From: Apus apus
Lineage: Eukaryota; Chordata; Aves; Apodiformes; Apodidae
DNA length: 64,000 nt
Reading direction: 5' to 3'
NCBI RefSeq assembly: GCF_020740795.1
Contig: NC_067287.1
Span: forward strand, 16,879,501-16,943,500
Shown here: positions 22,701-32,944 of the stretch, in pieces
Position numbering within the stretch: position 1 is the first letter of the stretch
Layout of the letters: each line of letters starts with the position of its first letter
Position numbers and translations under genes: made by a program
The notes under the pieces: generated by a model
Databases searched by the model: none
Seen by the model: only the letters and a program-made list of their open reading frames with translations
What the model was told of the DNA's origin: nothing

Positions 22701-24497
22701 TGAGGGTCTCCAGGCACAGCCCCATCTTTCTTCTGCCATGCCCCTCTGCATAGTGCCCCAAGTTCTGCTGCAAGGCAGCCCTGCACCCCCCACATACCAT
22801 TGGGAAGCAATAAGGGATGTCTGCACCACCACTAGACACTTACCCTGCACACACACCTCCTTGGGGGAGCACAGCCTCCGGTCAAACAGGCAGCCTGGGA
22901 CAGACAGACAGGCCAGTCAGCACAGTGTCCAAGGGGTGTTCCAACAGGGTTTGCTCATCACCAGCTGCTTGGTGATCCTCACTCTTCAGGAAGGTGCCAT
23001 GGGTGTGCAAGGTGGTGATAGTGGCGAGGGACACGGCCTAATAGCTCAGGGCAGGGCCATGGTCTCCTCTCCCCTCAAAACTGTGTGGGGGCTGCATACA
23101 GAACCTGTCCCTGGCTCTAGGGAGTGGCCTGCAGTTTTTTTGGGTTCCAGCAGTTAGGAAGGGAAGAATAAGGGGCAAGACTGCATCTGTTACCCTCCCA
23201 CATGTGACACTACGAGGCAGGGACACAGCCCTGAACCCTGTGACACCAGGGACACGCTCTCCCTGCGGGGGGGACCTCAAAGCAGGCATGCAGTGGAGGG
23301 GGAGGCCTGCCCATCACCTTCGGGGGGCAGCACTTGGACAGGGGGCGTCTTCCCCCTTCCTCTCCCCCTCCGTCTCGGTCCAAGCCCGTCAGCAGCGAGA
23401 CGGCAGCAGGCGATGACTCAGCCCCGGATGGCGAGGAAGGAACGAGAAAACAACCGGGGGGAGGGGAGGGAGGGGCCCGCCGAACCCGCCGCGGGGGAAG
23501 GGGGCAAGTGGGAAGGGGAGTACTGGGAACCCGGGCACCCCCGGGGGGACGGAGCTGGTGGGGGCACCGGACCCGCTGCCCAGGGGTGGCCGGGGAGGGC
23601 GGCGGGGCCGGGCGGGCGCTGTCCGCGGTGCTGAAGCGTCGCAGCCGCCTCTGCCGGGACGCCCCGCTCCGCCGGGAGGGGAGGGGCGGCGGCCCCGGCC
23701 CCGGTAGGCTCCCCCGGGGAGGACAGGGCCAGGCCGTAGCCGCGACGTCACCGTCCCCGCCTGCTCTCTGGGACGGCGGGGTCCCTGCGCCGCAGCCGAA
23801 CCCGTCCCGGCGCTCCCAGGCCCGCCGGAGGACGAGAGACGCAGCAGCCCCCGGGCGCCCGGTAGTGAGTCAGCGGCCGCCGCGGCCGTGCCCTGCGGGG
23901 GGGCTGCAGCTCTGCTACTCGGGGCCACGAGAGCCCCGGGCAGGGGCCCCACGGGCCGAGCCGGAGGACAGCAGGTGCACCGGCCCGCCCTGGACTCCCG
24001 GGCCGGGCTGCACTTACTGGCGGAAGGCGGCTAAAGGGCGCCGGCGTCCCGGAGGGAACCGCCGCTGCCCCAGGCTTCCCATCCCTGCAGCAGCCCCAGG
24101 CGCCGGCACCTCGGGCAGTGTTCCTGAGCGAGCACCGCCCTGCCCGGGGCCAGCACGGCCACCAGCCCGGCAGCCACGGGAGAGGGGCCCCCACCCGGTG
24201 CCAGCCACGCACCCGCCGTGCAGGTACCAGGCTGCCCTCTCCCGCTCTCCGCCGGGGGCCAGGCCTGACACTGCGCGCCGTGACAGCACCCGCGGCAGAG
24301 GCGACAGCACCGGCCTCGGAGCCCCCTGCCCGGCCGCTCCCCGGGAAGCACTTGCCCGGCCCCGGCATCACCCTGCCCGGGGCCCCGGTCTCACCGTGCG
24401 CGGCGGTGGCGGTAGCGGAGACGCCGCCGTCCCGCAGCAGCCCGCGGCCGGCCAGGAGGAGGAGGCAGAGAAGCGCCCGGAGGAGCCGCCGCCCCAT
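13794..24497 (-). CDS. PTPRN: Receptor-type protein tyrosine phosphatase-like N (IA-2/ICA512)
   Basis: Type I membrane protein of neuroendocrine dense-core granules; a pseudophosphatase. Exons in transcript order: 24395-24497, 22844-22894, 22538-22651, 22171-22276, 21838-22018, 21331-21655, 21009-21125, 20796-20875, 20428-20714, 19890-19976, 19657-19736, 19356-19420, 17064-17276, 16743-16952, 16516-16663, 16281-16354, 15915-15992, 15662-15781, 15388-15554, 14303-14356, 14120-14184, 13944-14017, 13794-13865; 956 codons plus stop (human 979). Signal peptide [17 protein letters not shown]; Cys-rich RESP18-homology region ([20 protein letters not shown]); mature ectodomain ([19 protein letters not shown]); TM segment [19 protein letters not shown]; cytosolic PTP domain from [12 protein letters not shown]. 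Two substitutions mark a dead enzyme: WPA replaces WPD, and the P-loop is [10 protein letters not shown] with Asp in place of Ala. The C-terminus [18 protein letters not shown] matches the human one. The intron after 15662 has a GC donor. Confidence 0.97.
14669..14758 (-). ncRNA. MIR153: microRNA precursor miR-153 (mir-153-1 type), in a PTPRN intron
   Basis: The minus strand of 14684-14705 matches the 22-nt mature miR-153-3p (seed UGCAUAG, followed by UCACAAAAGUGAUC) as I remember it. The opposite arm, about 14722-14743, reads as the 5p strand with UUUUUGUGAUUUGC, and the two arms pair across a short loop; flanking bases GGCAGC/GCTGCC extend the stem. Human MIR153-1 lies in a PTPRN intron on the same strand, as here, so the miRNA is probably processed from the PTPRN pre-mRNA. 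It sits in the intron between exons 15388-15554 and 14303-14356. The known role of miR-153 is in neurons and secretory cells, including repression of synaptic and secretion proteins. Confidence 0.95.
14755..14795. repeat. GA-rich microsatellite next to pre-miR-153
   Basis: A run of GAGA and GACAGA units covers about 40 bp directly 5' (in transcription) of the miR-153 hairpin. In the pri-miRNA it reads as a CU-rich tract. Confidence 0.85.
17974..18020. repeat. (CAT/ATG)n trinucleotide microsatellite in a PTPRN intron
   Basis: A short (CAT)3 block, an interruption CACCTACG, then about nine uninterrupted TCA/CAT repeats. It lies in the intron between exons 19356-19420 and 17064-17276. It makes an Asp run in one minus frame, but that frame is intronic. 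Confidence 0.95.
23615..23635 (+). promoter_or_regulatory. RE1/NRSE silencer element (REST binding site) in PTPRN intron 1
   Basis: The 21 bases contain both RE1 half-sites at canonical spacing: GGCGCTGTCC on the left and GGTGCTGAA on the right. This is the reverse complement of the REST consensus (TTCAGCACC n CGGACAGCGCC), differing only at the position with no preference. It lies about 860-880 bases downstream of the PTPRN start codon. REST represses neuronal and endocrine genes in other tissues, which fits IA-2 and its hosted miR-153. Binding is inferred, not shown. Confidence 0.85.
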
Positions 24498-24593
24498 GCT
24501 CCGCTCACGGCCGCACCATGGCGCACCCGCCGGCCGCGCCCCCGCCGCCGCCGCCAACCCGCGCCCCGCCGCGCCGCGCGCCCCGCCCACCCG

Positions 24594-24864
24594 CCAATAG
24601 CGCCCCGCCTCCCCGCACCGCAGCCAATCAGCGACCCCCGCACACGTCGGGCTCCCGCCCCTGTTACGGAGCGGGGCCAATTACGTGGCGCCTCAGGGGG
24701 AGAGGGCCGAGCACCGGGCCAATCGCAGCCTTCCTGGAGGCGAGCCACGCCCCCCGGGGCGTGTCACTGCGCCGCCGGCACCTCCACCAATCGCCGCCTG
24801 CCCCTTCCATGCCCTGCTGTCCCATTGGCTCCCGGAAGGACCACGCCCCACAGGAGGGTCCAAT
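24594..24864 (-). promoter_or_regulatory. CCAAT-box array in the PTPRN promoter
   Basis: Seven CCAAT/ATTGG pentamers fall within 271 bp: plus-strand CCAAT at 24594, 24624, 24677, 24719, 24787 and 24860, and inverted ATTGG at 24824. Most have NF-Y-compatible flanks (for example GCCAATCA and ACCAATCG). Spacings are about 30-68 bp. The array lies 100-370 bp upstream of the PTPRN start codon and ends before the DNPEP 3' end. Confidence 0.75.
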
Positions 24865-25268
24865 GAGAGGCGAGCACCGAGCCACACCCTCGCACCCCCG
24901 TGCGGGAAGGGCAGCAGGAGAGCGAGCGGGTGGGGGGTCCCGGCGGGGCGGGCAGGGTCCCGGCTGCAGCTCTGGGAATGGCAGGGCCTGGCAGCGCCCC
25001 GAGCTGTGGCAGGCTCAGCACTCCCACGCTCCCCCGGGGCAGCCCCAGCAAGGCGGGAGGCAGGGGACATCCTCCCTCTCCCCAGCCCCACTCTGCCTGG
25101 GGCAACTGAGTTGCATCCTGGCCCGGAGCTGGGACTCCTGGCACCCCCCACCCAACACAGCGCTGAGGGCAGGTGGGTTGGTCCTGCTCCAGGCCTCAAG
25201 GGAGAGCACAGGTAGGACCCAGACCTCTCCCGCGTTCACAGACCACTTGCTGGTGAGACAAGAGATGC

Positions 25269-25274
25269 TTTAAT
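25269..25274 (-). promoter_or_regulatory. DNPEP polyadenylation signal (ATTAAA variant)
   Basis: The plus strand reads TTTAAT, which is ATTAAA on the minus strand, only 43 bases after the DNPEP stop codon. The predicted 3' UTR is therefore very short, and about 0.75 kb separates DNPEP's end from the PTPRN start codon. Confidence 0.65.
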
Positions 25275-25316
25275 GGAACCAGTGCTGAGCCCGCCACTGC
25301 TCCCTCCCTGCCACGC

Positions 25317-28300
25317 TCAGTCGACCACCAGGCTGCTGCTGACTGCCGGCAGGAGCTCGAAGAAGCCCTGGAAGGAGACAGGCCATCAGGGTAACATGGG
25401 GTGGGGGGACAGGCAGCAGCTCTCTGTTGGGTTACGTGCCCCACGTCATAGCAGGCAGCTGCTTGTAGAGATCAGGGCCACGTTGCCATGGTAACCCATC
25501 ACTGACTCAAGGCAGCACTGGTTGCCATAGGAACCACTTGGGGATGGCAGCCGCCAGGGAAGGCTGGGATGCGAGGGGGAACCTCCGGAGCAGCTGTTCC
25601 AGAGGGGTGGGGAGCCAGGTGGGATGGCCGGATTCAGTCCCAGGGTGGAGGCTGGAGGGGCTGGGGAGATGCAGAGCAGCAGGAAGGGGGCAATGGCACA
25701 GGATAGGGCAGATGGGGCTCACCTTGAAGAGGGTGATGCTCTGGAGCACCCCCGAGACGCAGCACATCTCCCGGATGGAGTGCATGGCCAGCTGCGGGCA
25801 GCCGATGTCCAGCACGCGCAGCCCCAGGCGGGAGGCCAGGATGGGGCCAATGGTGGTCCCGCAGGGCGTGTCGTTGCGCACCATGAACTCCTGCGTGGGG
25901 AGATGGCCTCAGCAACTCCCCACACCATGCCCTGTGACCTCCCATGTGCCTCCTGGGCCTGAAGGGAGGCAACCTGGGGCAGGGAAGCAGCACTGCCCCT
26001 GAGCCAGGGTGTGAAATCCCCCAGAGATGGGACACACTGAGGCCAGGCATGGCCAGGCCCCTCCTGTTCCCAAGCCTGTTCCCAGAGGCAGGCATGGAGC
26101 TGGAGCCCCGGAGCAGCAGGTAGTGAAGGCCCCAGTAGGGACAGGATATGGTAACTGAGGGAGTGGGGATCTGGCACAGCCCCCTCTCCTGCAGCCAGGG
26201 GAAGGGCTGCAGCCCACGCTGGTAGTGTTCACAGAGGGCTGGCCCACCCCGCTCACCTGCAGAGGGACACCCACGCGGGCGGCGATGTCCCGGATGACTG
26301 CCTCAGTGACAGCTGTGGAGGCGTAGCGCTGGTTGCTGTTCACTTTGATGACAGGGCCCTGCACAAGGGAAGGCAACGAGGGCCCAGGATTGCCCCCGGG
26401 GATAGTCAGAGGCTCTGGAAACACCCGTGCCCAGACAAAGCCATCCCACCCCAACCCACCTGTCCATTCTTCCCTCCCTGGGTGATCTGGGGGGATGGGG
26501 ACAGCCCTGTGATGGGGAAGGGAAGGGCTCTAAGACCAAGGCTGTGGTCCCAAGTGATTCGTGTGGGCAAGGCTACATTGTGCTGCAGGACAAACATCTC
26601 CCATTTAAGTGCTGTTGAGTTGCTCCAGGGAGTGGCTGGGTGTTCACAGTGCTGCAGGACAGACAGACAGTACCTGCCCCGGCCCAAAGCAGGGGGCTGC
26701 CCTCACCTTGTGGAAGGCGGGCCGATGATTCTCCTCATGCTTGTCCCTGCAAAAAAGAAGCAGGAGTTTCAAGCTACAGCCCTCCCATCCTGCTTCGATA
26801 AGGACTGACCTGTCTGTACTCCCTGGGGAATGACAGGAAGTGACAGTGCTCAGGCTACTTACACGTAGTTAGGGTGCACAGCGTGGGCCATGTCGGCGCT
26901 GATCATGTAGGACTTGGCCACAGCCTCCTCAAAGGCTGTCAGGTTTTGCGGCGATGCCGAGATACGGCGCAGCACCAGCTCTGTCAGCAAGGACTCAGCA
27001 CCCTGTGCGCTCTCTGACCCTACCTGCCAAGGACCACCATCAGCACAACCCACACAGCACAATGCCCTGGCACTCCAGGGGGTGACTGAGCAACACAGGG
27101 CTCCCCAAAGCCAAAAGAGCAGCTTCCAACTACACCACTGCTTCCCACCTTCTGCATGGGCTGTGCTGCACAGGTCATTAAGCAAAACCTACCTTGCACT
27201 GCTGGGGCTTGGGATCTATCTCTTGCTAGGCAGAGCTGGGGGAGAGTGAAGAACATGGAGCCCCTCCCTGTGCCAGCTACCCCACAGCTGTGCCCCTCAC
27301 TCACCTCCTCATTGTCGTAGAGCGCAACGAGACGCACGTTGGGCTCCTGGGAGAGGGAGGAGGGTGCTGCACATGAGTCAATCAAGGCCTGGACAGTTGG
27401 AGGAGAAAGGACACCAGCTTGAGTGCCACCTCATCCCTGAAAGCTCAGCACTGAGCCAGCAGGAACTTCCCCAGGAGAACCCAAAGCACCGGGGAAGGAA
27501 GCCATGTGCACACACATGGCCCAGCGACAGCAGGAGTCACCCCGGGAACTGCTGAGAATCTCACACACCCAACAAAGGGGGCAGCCCACATCCTACCCCA
27601 GATCCTCCAATAAATCAGATCTATCCCATGGGAACATGCCTCCCTGCAGAGCCTCGGGTCAGCCCACAGCCCTGCTATGCTGAGATGGGGTGTGCAGGGG
27701 CCATGCTGCAGCCTCCACACTCCTTTCCCCTTCCTGCTCACCTGCAGGGCGCAGTAGCAGCTGTGCAGGTTGTCCAGCCGTGGAGAGAAGATGAATTCAT
27801 CGAAGGCACCACCCAATGCCTGCAGGCAGATTCAGGAGGAGCAGGGCACAGGCTTTGGGTCACCAAAATGGGGACCTGCCTTTGGGTCCCCATTCCAGTC
27901 CCCTCATCTCTGCCCATCAGGAGATGCCTCCTCTCACGCCGCTCAGCTCTGAGCCCTGGCACACCCCACGCAGAGGAAGCGTGCCGGGTAAAACACGTGC
28001 AGTGCCAGCCTGCAGGCTGTGTGCAGGCAGAGGGAGCCTCCTTCCGTTACTCACCGCTGGCTGTGTATCTGCCAGGCATAGTTCCAGCTCCACAATCTGC
28101 TCTGGTTTCACCCCCAGCTGGGGGCAGAGCAGGGAAAGCAGGACAGGGCTGTGCCGCTCTGCCTGGGAAGAAAGCAGAAATGTGGGCAGGGCAGGCAGTG
28201 GATGGCAGGGGAAAGCCCCTGTTCCCACTGGCGACCTGCTCCTGCCTCCTACTAGCAGGTCCCATGTTCAAGCCTCCACCTCACACAGGACAGCAGGGTC

Positions 28301-30351
28301 GTTTTCAGGGGGCAGCAAGGTGCTTTCTGCCCCCTGTGCAATCCCCTCTCCCAGCTCTGCCTCCCCAGGGAGCCTGTGACAGCTTTATAGGGGCTGCACC
28401 CCCTTCTACATGATGGCTGCAGACCAGGGTGGGAACAGAGAGATAGATGGCTGAGCAGATGTGTAGTCTACACAGCTTTCGGGCAGAGTGGAAGGTTACC
28501 AGCCGTACATGAGGAGAAAGGGAAGGGGAACACACTAGCAAGTACCTAAGGACTAGAAATTAAAGGTGACAAGTGTGAGGTCCTGGCAACTGCCCCTGCT
28601 AATCGTTTGCACCTGGCTCACCTGGGCTGCAGCACTGCAAGGTGTGGTCTCCATGGGCACCTTCTTTTCCAGCTCCTCCTGCACAGCAGTGGCCAGAATA
28701 GGAACCCTGTGGGGAGACAGTGCTGTCAGCTCCCAGGGCTGTGCTCATCTCTCCTGCTTGAGTCAGACACAAGCAGCCCTTTCTGGTGTGCCTGCTTTGC
28801 TCCTCCAGGGGGTAATGCAATGCTGAATGAAGCAAGAACACACGTTTTGAGCACAGATCCATTATGCCACCTCAGGACACACCAGTGTTCATTCTCAAGT
28901 CCCAGGGCTGGAAGCATGTCCTGGGAGGACTCTATGGGGCTAAGAAGAGCCATTGCAGAACTCCCCACTACAACGAGCAGCTGCCAAAGGGAGAGAGCTG
29001 AGGCTGGGCACTGCTCCAGCTGGGTGCCAGCCCTACCGAGGGATGGCCAGGGGTCAGGGCTGAGCCAGGCCTTACAGGTGGTGCTCGGTGTTGGGCCCAA
29101 AGTTCTCATTGATGCTGCGCTGCAGATGGATGGCCAGGTGGGGAATGCGGAGGATGGGCCGCTCCACACGTACCAGGCGCTGCTCCAGGCGCCCCGTGAC
29201 TGGGTCCTGAAACACAAGAAGGACTGCTGGGGCCACACCTGCAGGGCTTAGAGGTGGCAGTAGGGCCCAGGTTGGGTAAAGAGTCACAGACCCAGACTCG
29301 GGCACACACAGCTAGCCCACCACGTCTGTCCCAAATCAGGCTCACCTTTATGATCACTCTCCCAGCCACGGTGAGGTCACGGTCAAACCAGGTGTTCCAG
29401 ATGCCCCCTCCATAGGTTTCCACTCCAACCTGCACCATGCCCACCTGCCCCCGCTTAGAGCGCCGCTTCACCTGAGCAAGAACAGAGGTGTCACCACAAA
29501 GCCCCACGGACTGGGTAACTGGTGGGGACTGGGCAGAGCACACCCAGAGTCTCATCGCTGATCCTGCCAGCACAGGTGCTGCAAGGGACAGGGGGCACAG
29601 AGGCAACAACAGCAGGTGGAACAATGGGCTGCGCGGGGTGGCAGATTTCAGAGGTGTAAGGGCTCAGCAGCAGTGCTGTGGGGCACAGGAGGAGTCAGGG
29701 CGGTTTTTGCCTGTGGAATGAAACTGGAGGGCGCCAGAGAAGGCCCCAGCCCCGAGGGAGGGCACCTGGCCGGCTGGCCTTACCCTGAGGCAGGGGCTGT
29801 CGGTGTGGGCGCCCAGCAGGCTGAACCCATTCCCAGGCTGGAACTGGCCGCCGACGGCGAAGGCGATGAGGGTGGAGTAGTTCCTGGTGACGAAGTACTG
29901 CGGGCAGAGGGACAGGGGTGAGGGCAGCGGGCAGGGGTGAGGGCCCGGTCGCCCCCCCCGACCCCCTGCCGGACCCACCTTCTGCGCCGGCCGCACTTCC
30001 CAGTGCTCCGTCTCCTTCAGTTCCTGGAAGCCGGCCTGCAGGAGCCGGCTGCGGCACTCGGCCACCACTGCGGGGGAGAAGAGCCGTCAGAGGGGCCGCA
30101 CCGACGGGAGGGGAGGGAGGGGAAAGCGGGCGGGCGACCCCTCACCGTGGTAGGGCGAGGGGCTCCGGTTCACGAACTTCACCAGCTCCTGCGCCGCCGC
30201 CTGCGCGGCCTGCTTCGAGCCTTGCGCCGCCGCCTGCGGGCATCGCCATCAGCGGAGACCCCCGGCACCACCCCCGCCCCGGGCCGGCCCCCCCCGGGAC
30301 CCCCGGCCAGGGCCCGCCCCGCGCCCCGCGCCCCGCGCCCGGTACCTGCAT
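25317..30351 (-). CDS. DNPEP: Aspartyl aminopeptidase (M18 family metallopeptidase)
   Basis: Cytosolic dodecameric M18 zinc aminopeptidase that removes N-terminal Asp or Glu from peptides, including angiotensin II. Exons in transcript order: 30346-30351, 30146-30233, 29979-30067, 29784-29897, 29346-29471, 29076-29206, 28622-28706, 28055-28162, 27742-27819, 27305-27388, 26863-27023, 26707-26746, 26257-26358, 25723-25890, 25317-25367; 476 codons plus stop (human 475). Exon 1 codes only Met-Gln; the next begins [20 protein letters not shown]. Metal-site motifs are intact: His in [11 protein letters not shown], Asp in CLADTQPA, Glu-Glu in YDNEEVGSES, Asp in [12 protein letters not shown] and His in [26 protein letters not shown] and the substrate-site motif [13 protein letters not shown] are conserved. 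The Ala-rich N-terminus fits a GC-rich promoter exon and is probably poorly constrained. The C-terminus ends SSSLVVD, against LLVD in human. Confidence 0.97.
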
Positions 30352-30440
30352 GGCCGCCGCTGCCGCCCCGCCCCGCCCCGCCCCGCGCGCCCCCTGCTGG
30401 CGCGGAGGAACCGCTCCCGAGCGGCCCGGCCGTGCCTCCG
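29900..30440 (-). promoter_or_regulatory. DNPEP CpG-island promoter
   Basis: High CpG density surrounds the first three coding exons and the ATG at 30351. No TATA box is evident, and several CCCCGCCCC GC boxes lie just upstream (30364-30388), as in a housekeeping promoter. It merges without a break into the GC-rich tandem array at 30440. Confidence 0.6.
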
Positions 30441-30585
30441 CGCCCCGCACCGCGCCCCGCACCGCGCCCCGCACCGCGCCCCGCACCGCGCCCCGCCCCG
30501 CACCGCGCCCCGCCCCGCGCCCCGCACCGCGCCCCGCACCGCGCCGCGACCCTCACCGCGCCCCGCGCCCCGCGCACCCCATGCA
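30440..30585. repeat. GC-rich minisatellite (CGCCCCGCAC units)
   Basis: About a dozen head-to-tail copies of a roughly 10-bp unit, GCACCGCGCCCC, with small length variants. They lie directly upstream of DNPEP and keep long open frames on both strands by low complexity only. The minus strand is G-rich. Confidence 0.9.
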
Positions 30586-30587
30586 GC

Positions 30588-30812
30588 CCCGACCCTGCAC
30601 GCCACAATGTGCAATCCACACCCCGCACCCCACACTCTGCACCCTGCATCCCAAACCACGCTCCCCACGCCGCGCAATCCAAACCATGCACCCCGCACCC
30701 TGTACCCTGCACCCCACACCCTGCACCCCACACTCTGCACCTTGCACTTTGCAACCCGAACCATACACCTCAAGCCATGCAATCCACACCCTGCACCTTG
30801 CACCCTGGTCCA
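30588..30812. repeat. C/A-rich minisatellite (CACCCTGCACCC family)
   Basis: More than 200 bp of degenerate repeats built on ACCCTGCACCCCACACTCTGC-like units, interrupted by copies containing CCAAACCATG and GCAATCCA. The period is irregular, about 7-8 bp with higher-order units of some 30-45 bp. Open frames on both strands are periodic and coding is not credible. Confidence 0.88.
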
Positions 30813-31076
30813 GGGCCAGGCAAACCTGGAGCCTGCCAAACAGAGCTGGGTGCGTGGAAGCTGGGCACAGCCATGAGGAGCTGGGGTGGGAGCCAAGGGG
30901 CAGGGACAGGGTCCCCAGGGATGGTCACCCACTGCTGCCTTGGGGTACCCCAACTCTAGGCACCAGGTAACTAGGGGCCACCCTGAAACAGGGCTTGGCC
31001 CACCCGCAGCTGTCCCTGTACAGCCTTGGGGTGCTCTGGGGAACACGCGGTTTCCCAAGGCTGGGTGTCTTTGGGG

Positions 31077-31092
31077 TGAGTCACTGACGTCA
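31077..31092. promoter_or_regulatory. Adjacent AP-1 and CRE palindromes
   Basis: TGAGTCA (31077-31083) and TGACGTCA (31085-31092) are separated by one base. Both are full consensus sites for AP-1 and CREB/ATF dimers; the second with its flank (CTGACGTCAGC) also fits a Maf recognition element. The element is about 730 bp upstream of DNPEP. Confidence 0.5.
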
Positions 31093-32944
31093 GCCAAGTG
31101 GCAGCCCCCCACTTCGTCACTCCCCTGGAAGCCTTGGCACTATCCAGCCCTCACAGAAAACAAGGCACAAGCCCTTGCTGCCATCTCAGGGACTGATGTT
31201 CTTGAGTGACAGGAATGCATAGGGGTGCTGGGAGGTGACACAGTGGCAGGTGAACCCCAGCTGTCCTGCCAGCCCCAGGAGGGGCATGGCCTGAGCACAT
31301 CCAGGGGATGGGACCCCTGGACCTGCCACAGATCAGGGTGGCTTCTGCCCTTGGCTGTGTCACCTACATGGGCTGGGTGTGGCAGTGGTGTTTTGGGTTT
31401 CCATCAGTGCTTGTGCATCATTTCCCAGCAGGATCCTGTGTCTTCCTGGCAATGGAAGGACGTGGCAGTCTGTGAGCATTGCATGGGGCCCAGGTGCCTG
31501 GTGCCAGCCGGATTCCCAGCTCCTGAGTCACCAGCGTGGGCACCCTGTTAGCTCGAGACACTGTTCGTGTCCTGGGGACTGGAAACTGGTGGTCCTGCTG
31601 CCCCTGACCCTGGGACCTGTCATGCCAGGAGCTCATGACAGCTCTGGATTTACGCTCTTAGCCCCCAGCACCTGCCTCTCCCCCTCCCCAAAGTGAACGA
31701 GCCCCACCACCACCTGGCACCCTGTGAGCAGACAGCTGGAGGGTCTCCATGTCAACCAGAGCCACCATAGCAAAACACATGGCCAGTGCCCTGCTGAGAC
31801 GGGACCGGGCTGGGAGCAGGCACCCAGCACCCTGGCTTGGAGCTGAGCCACACGCACCCACTGTTCTGCATCCTCCTGCAGGACACATGGGTGCCAGGCA
31901 GCCATCCCCCCCCTCCTCTTTCCACCATCACCCTGCTCAGGGCTGGGTGCTGCTGGGTGGTCCCCAGGCCATGCCTGGGGGACATACGACATTTGCAGCA
32001 TGGGTGCCTGGAGCCCATGACTGCCTGGAGTGGGTGGGTACCCAGCAAATGAGTATCCAGGGCAGATGGGTCTGGGTGGTGGGTGCAGGAGGAGGGGGGT
32101 CCCCAGATTTGGGGTGGCCAGGGCAGGGGGTGAGTGGCAGGGCCGGGTGTGGCCCTTGCCCAACCCCACAGGCTCGAGCAAAGGGCAGCGCCCTGGCATG
32201 CAGCAGCTATTCCCAGAGCAGTGGGGCTTCCAGAAAAAGCTCCCACTGGCTATTTCTGAGTGAGCTCTGACTCAACCCTGGCTGGATGCCAGGGGACTGC
32301 ACAGCACCTGCCGTGGCTGCCCCCCACCCCATCACAGTGTTCCTGGGAAGGCAGTGCTCCTATCTCTGGCCCTCTCTGCCCCGTAGATTCCCTATTGCCC
32401 CAGGGAGCCGCTGACAGCCCCCCAGAACTGATGCCAGCTCCTCCTCGGGGCCTTGCACTCCACTGGTGGATTCATGCATGTGCCCAAGGGTGCCTGGCAG
32501 GGAGGAGACTGGTGGGGACAGGGCACCGTGTCCCTTCCCACATCCCCTGGGTGGGGAGCTGTGTGGGTTTTGCTCAGAGAAGCACTTTCTGGGGTGGTGG
32601 AGGGCTCTGGGGGTAGGCAGCCAGGGCTGAGCTCCGCTGGAAGGGGTTAACAGAGATATAGCCCAGGGCAGAGCCTGTAAACACAGCCGCAGCTCCAAGG
32701 AAGTGCCGCCCCCTCGCTGCCTGCCAGGCTGCCCGGACCCCCTCCCTGCCACCCCTGCCGGGCTGAGCTCGGGGCTGGCACCCGCGGAGGGAGCGGTGAG
32801 GCTGATCCCCCCCACCCCGGCCCACGTGTCTGAGCATGAGAAATCAGCGCCGGGCATTGCTGGGGGCTGAGCGCACGGGCAGCGCCTGACGTGGCCGCGG
32901 GGAACGGCTACCTCATTGCGCTGGCACGGGTGATGCTATCGAGG

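Larger units (their letters stand above)
23330..25020 (-). promoter_or_regulatory. CpG island covering PTPRN promoter, exon 1 and part of intron 1
   Basis: Very dense CpG from intron 1 through the signal-peptide exon (24395-24497) into the short intergenic gap. The promoter region upstream of the ATG holds an array of CCAAT boxes (24594-24864) and GC boxes, and no TATA box is evident. AP-1-like TGACTCA and TGAGTCA motifs lie in intron 1 near 23414 and 23871. Long open frames here (for example 23334-24866 on plus) come from GC-rich composition. Confidence 0.75.

Noticed and set aside
23334-24866. 510-codon plus-strand open frame
   Set aside because: It overlaps the PTPRN promoter, exon 1 and intron 1 antisense. 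Its content is Pro/Arg/Ala-rich as expected from CpG-island composition, with no domain.
29918-30970. Two overlapping ~350-codon plus-strand frames
   Set aside because: They are low-complexity translations of the DNPEP promoter and the two minisatellites.
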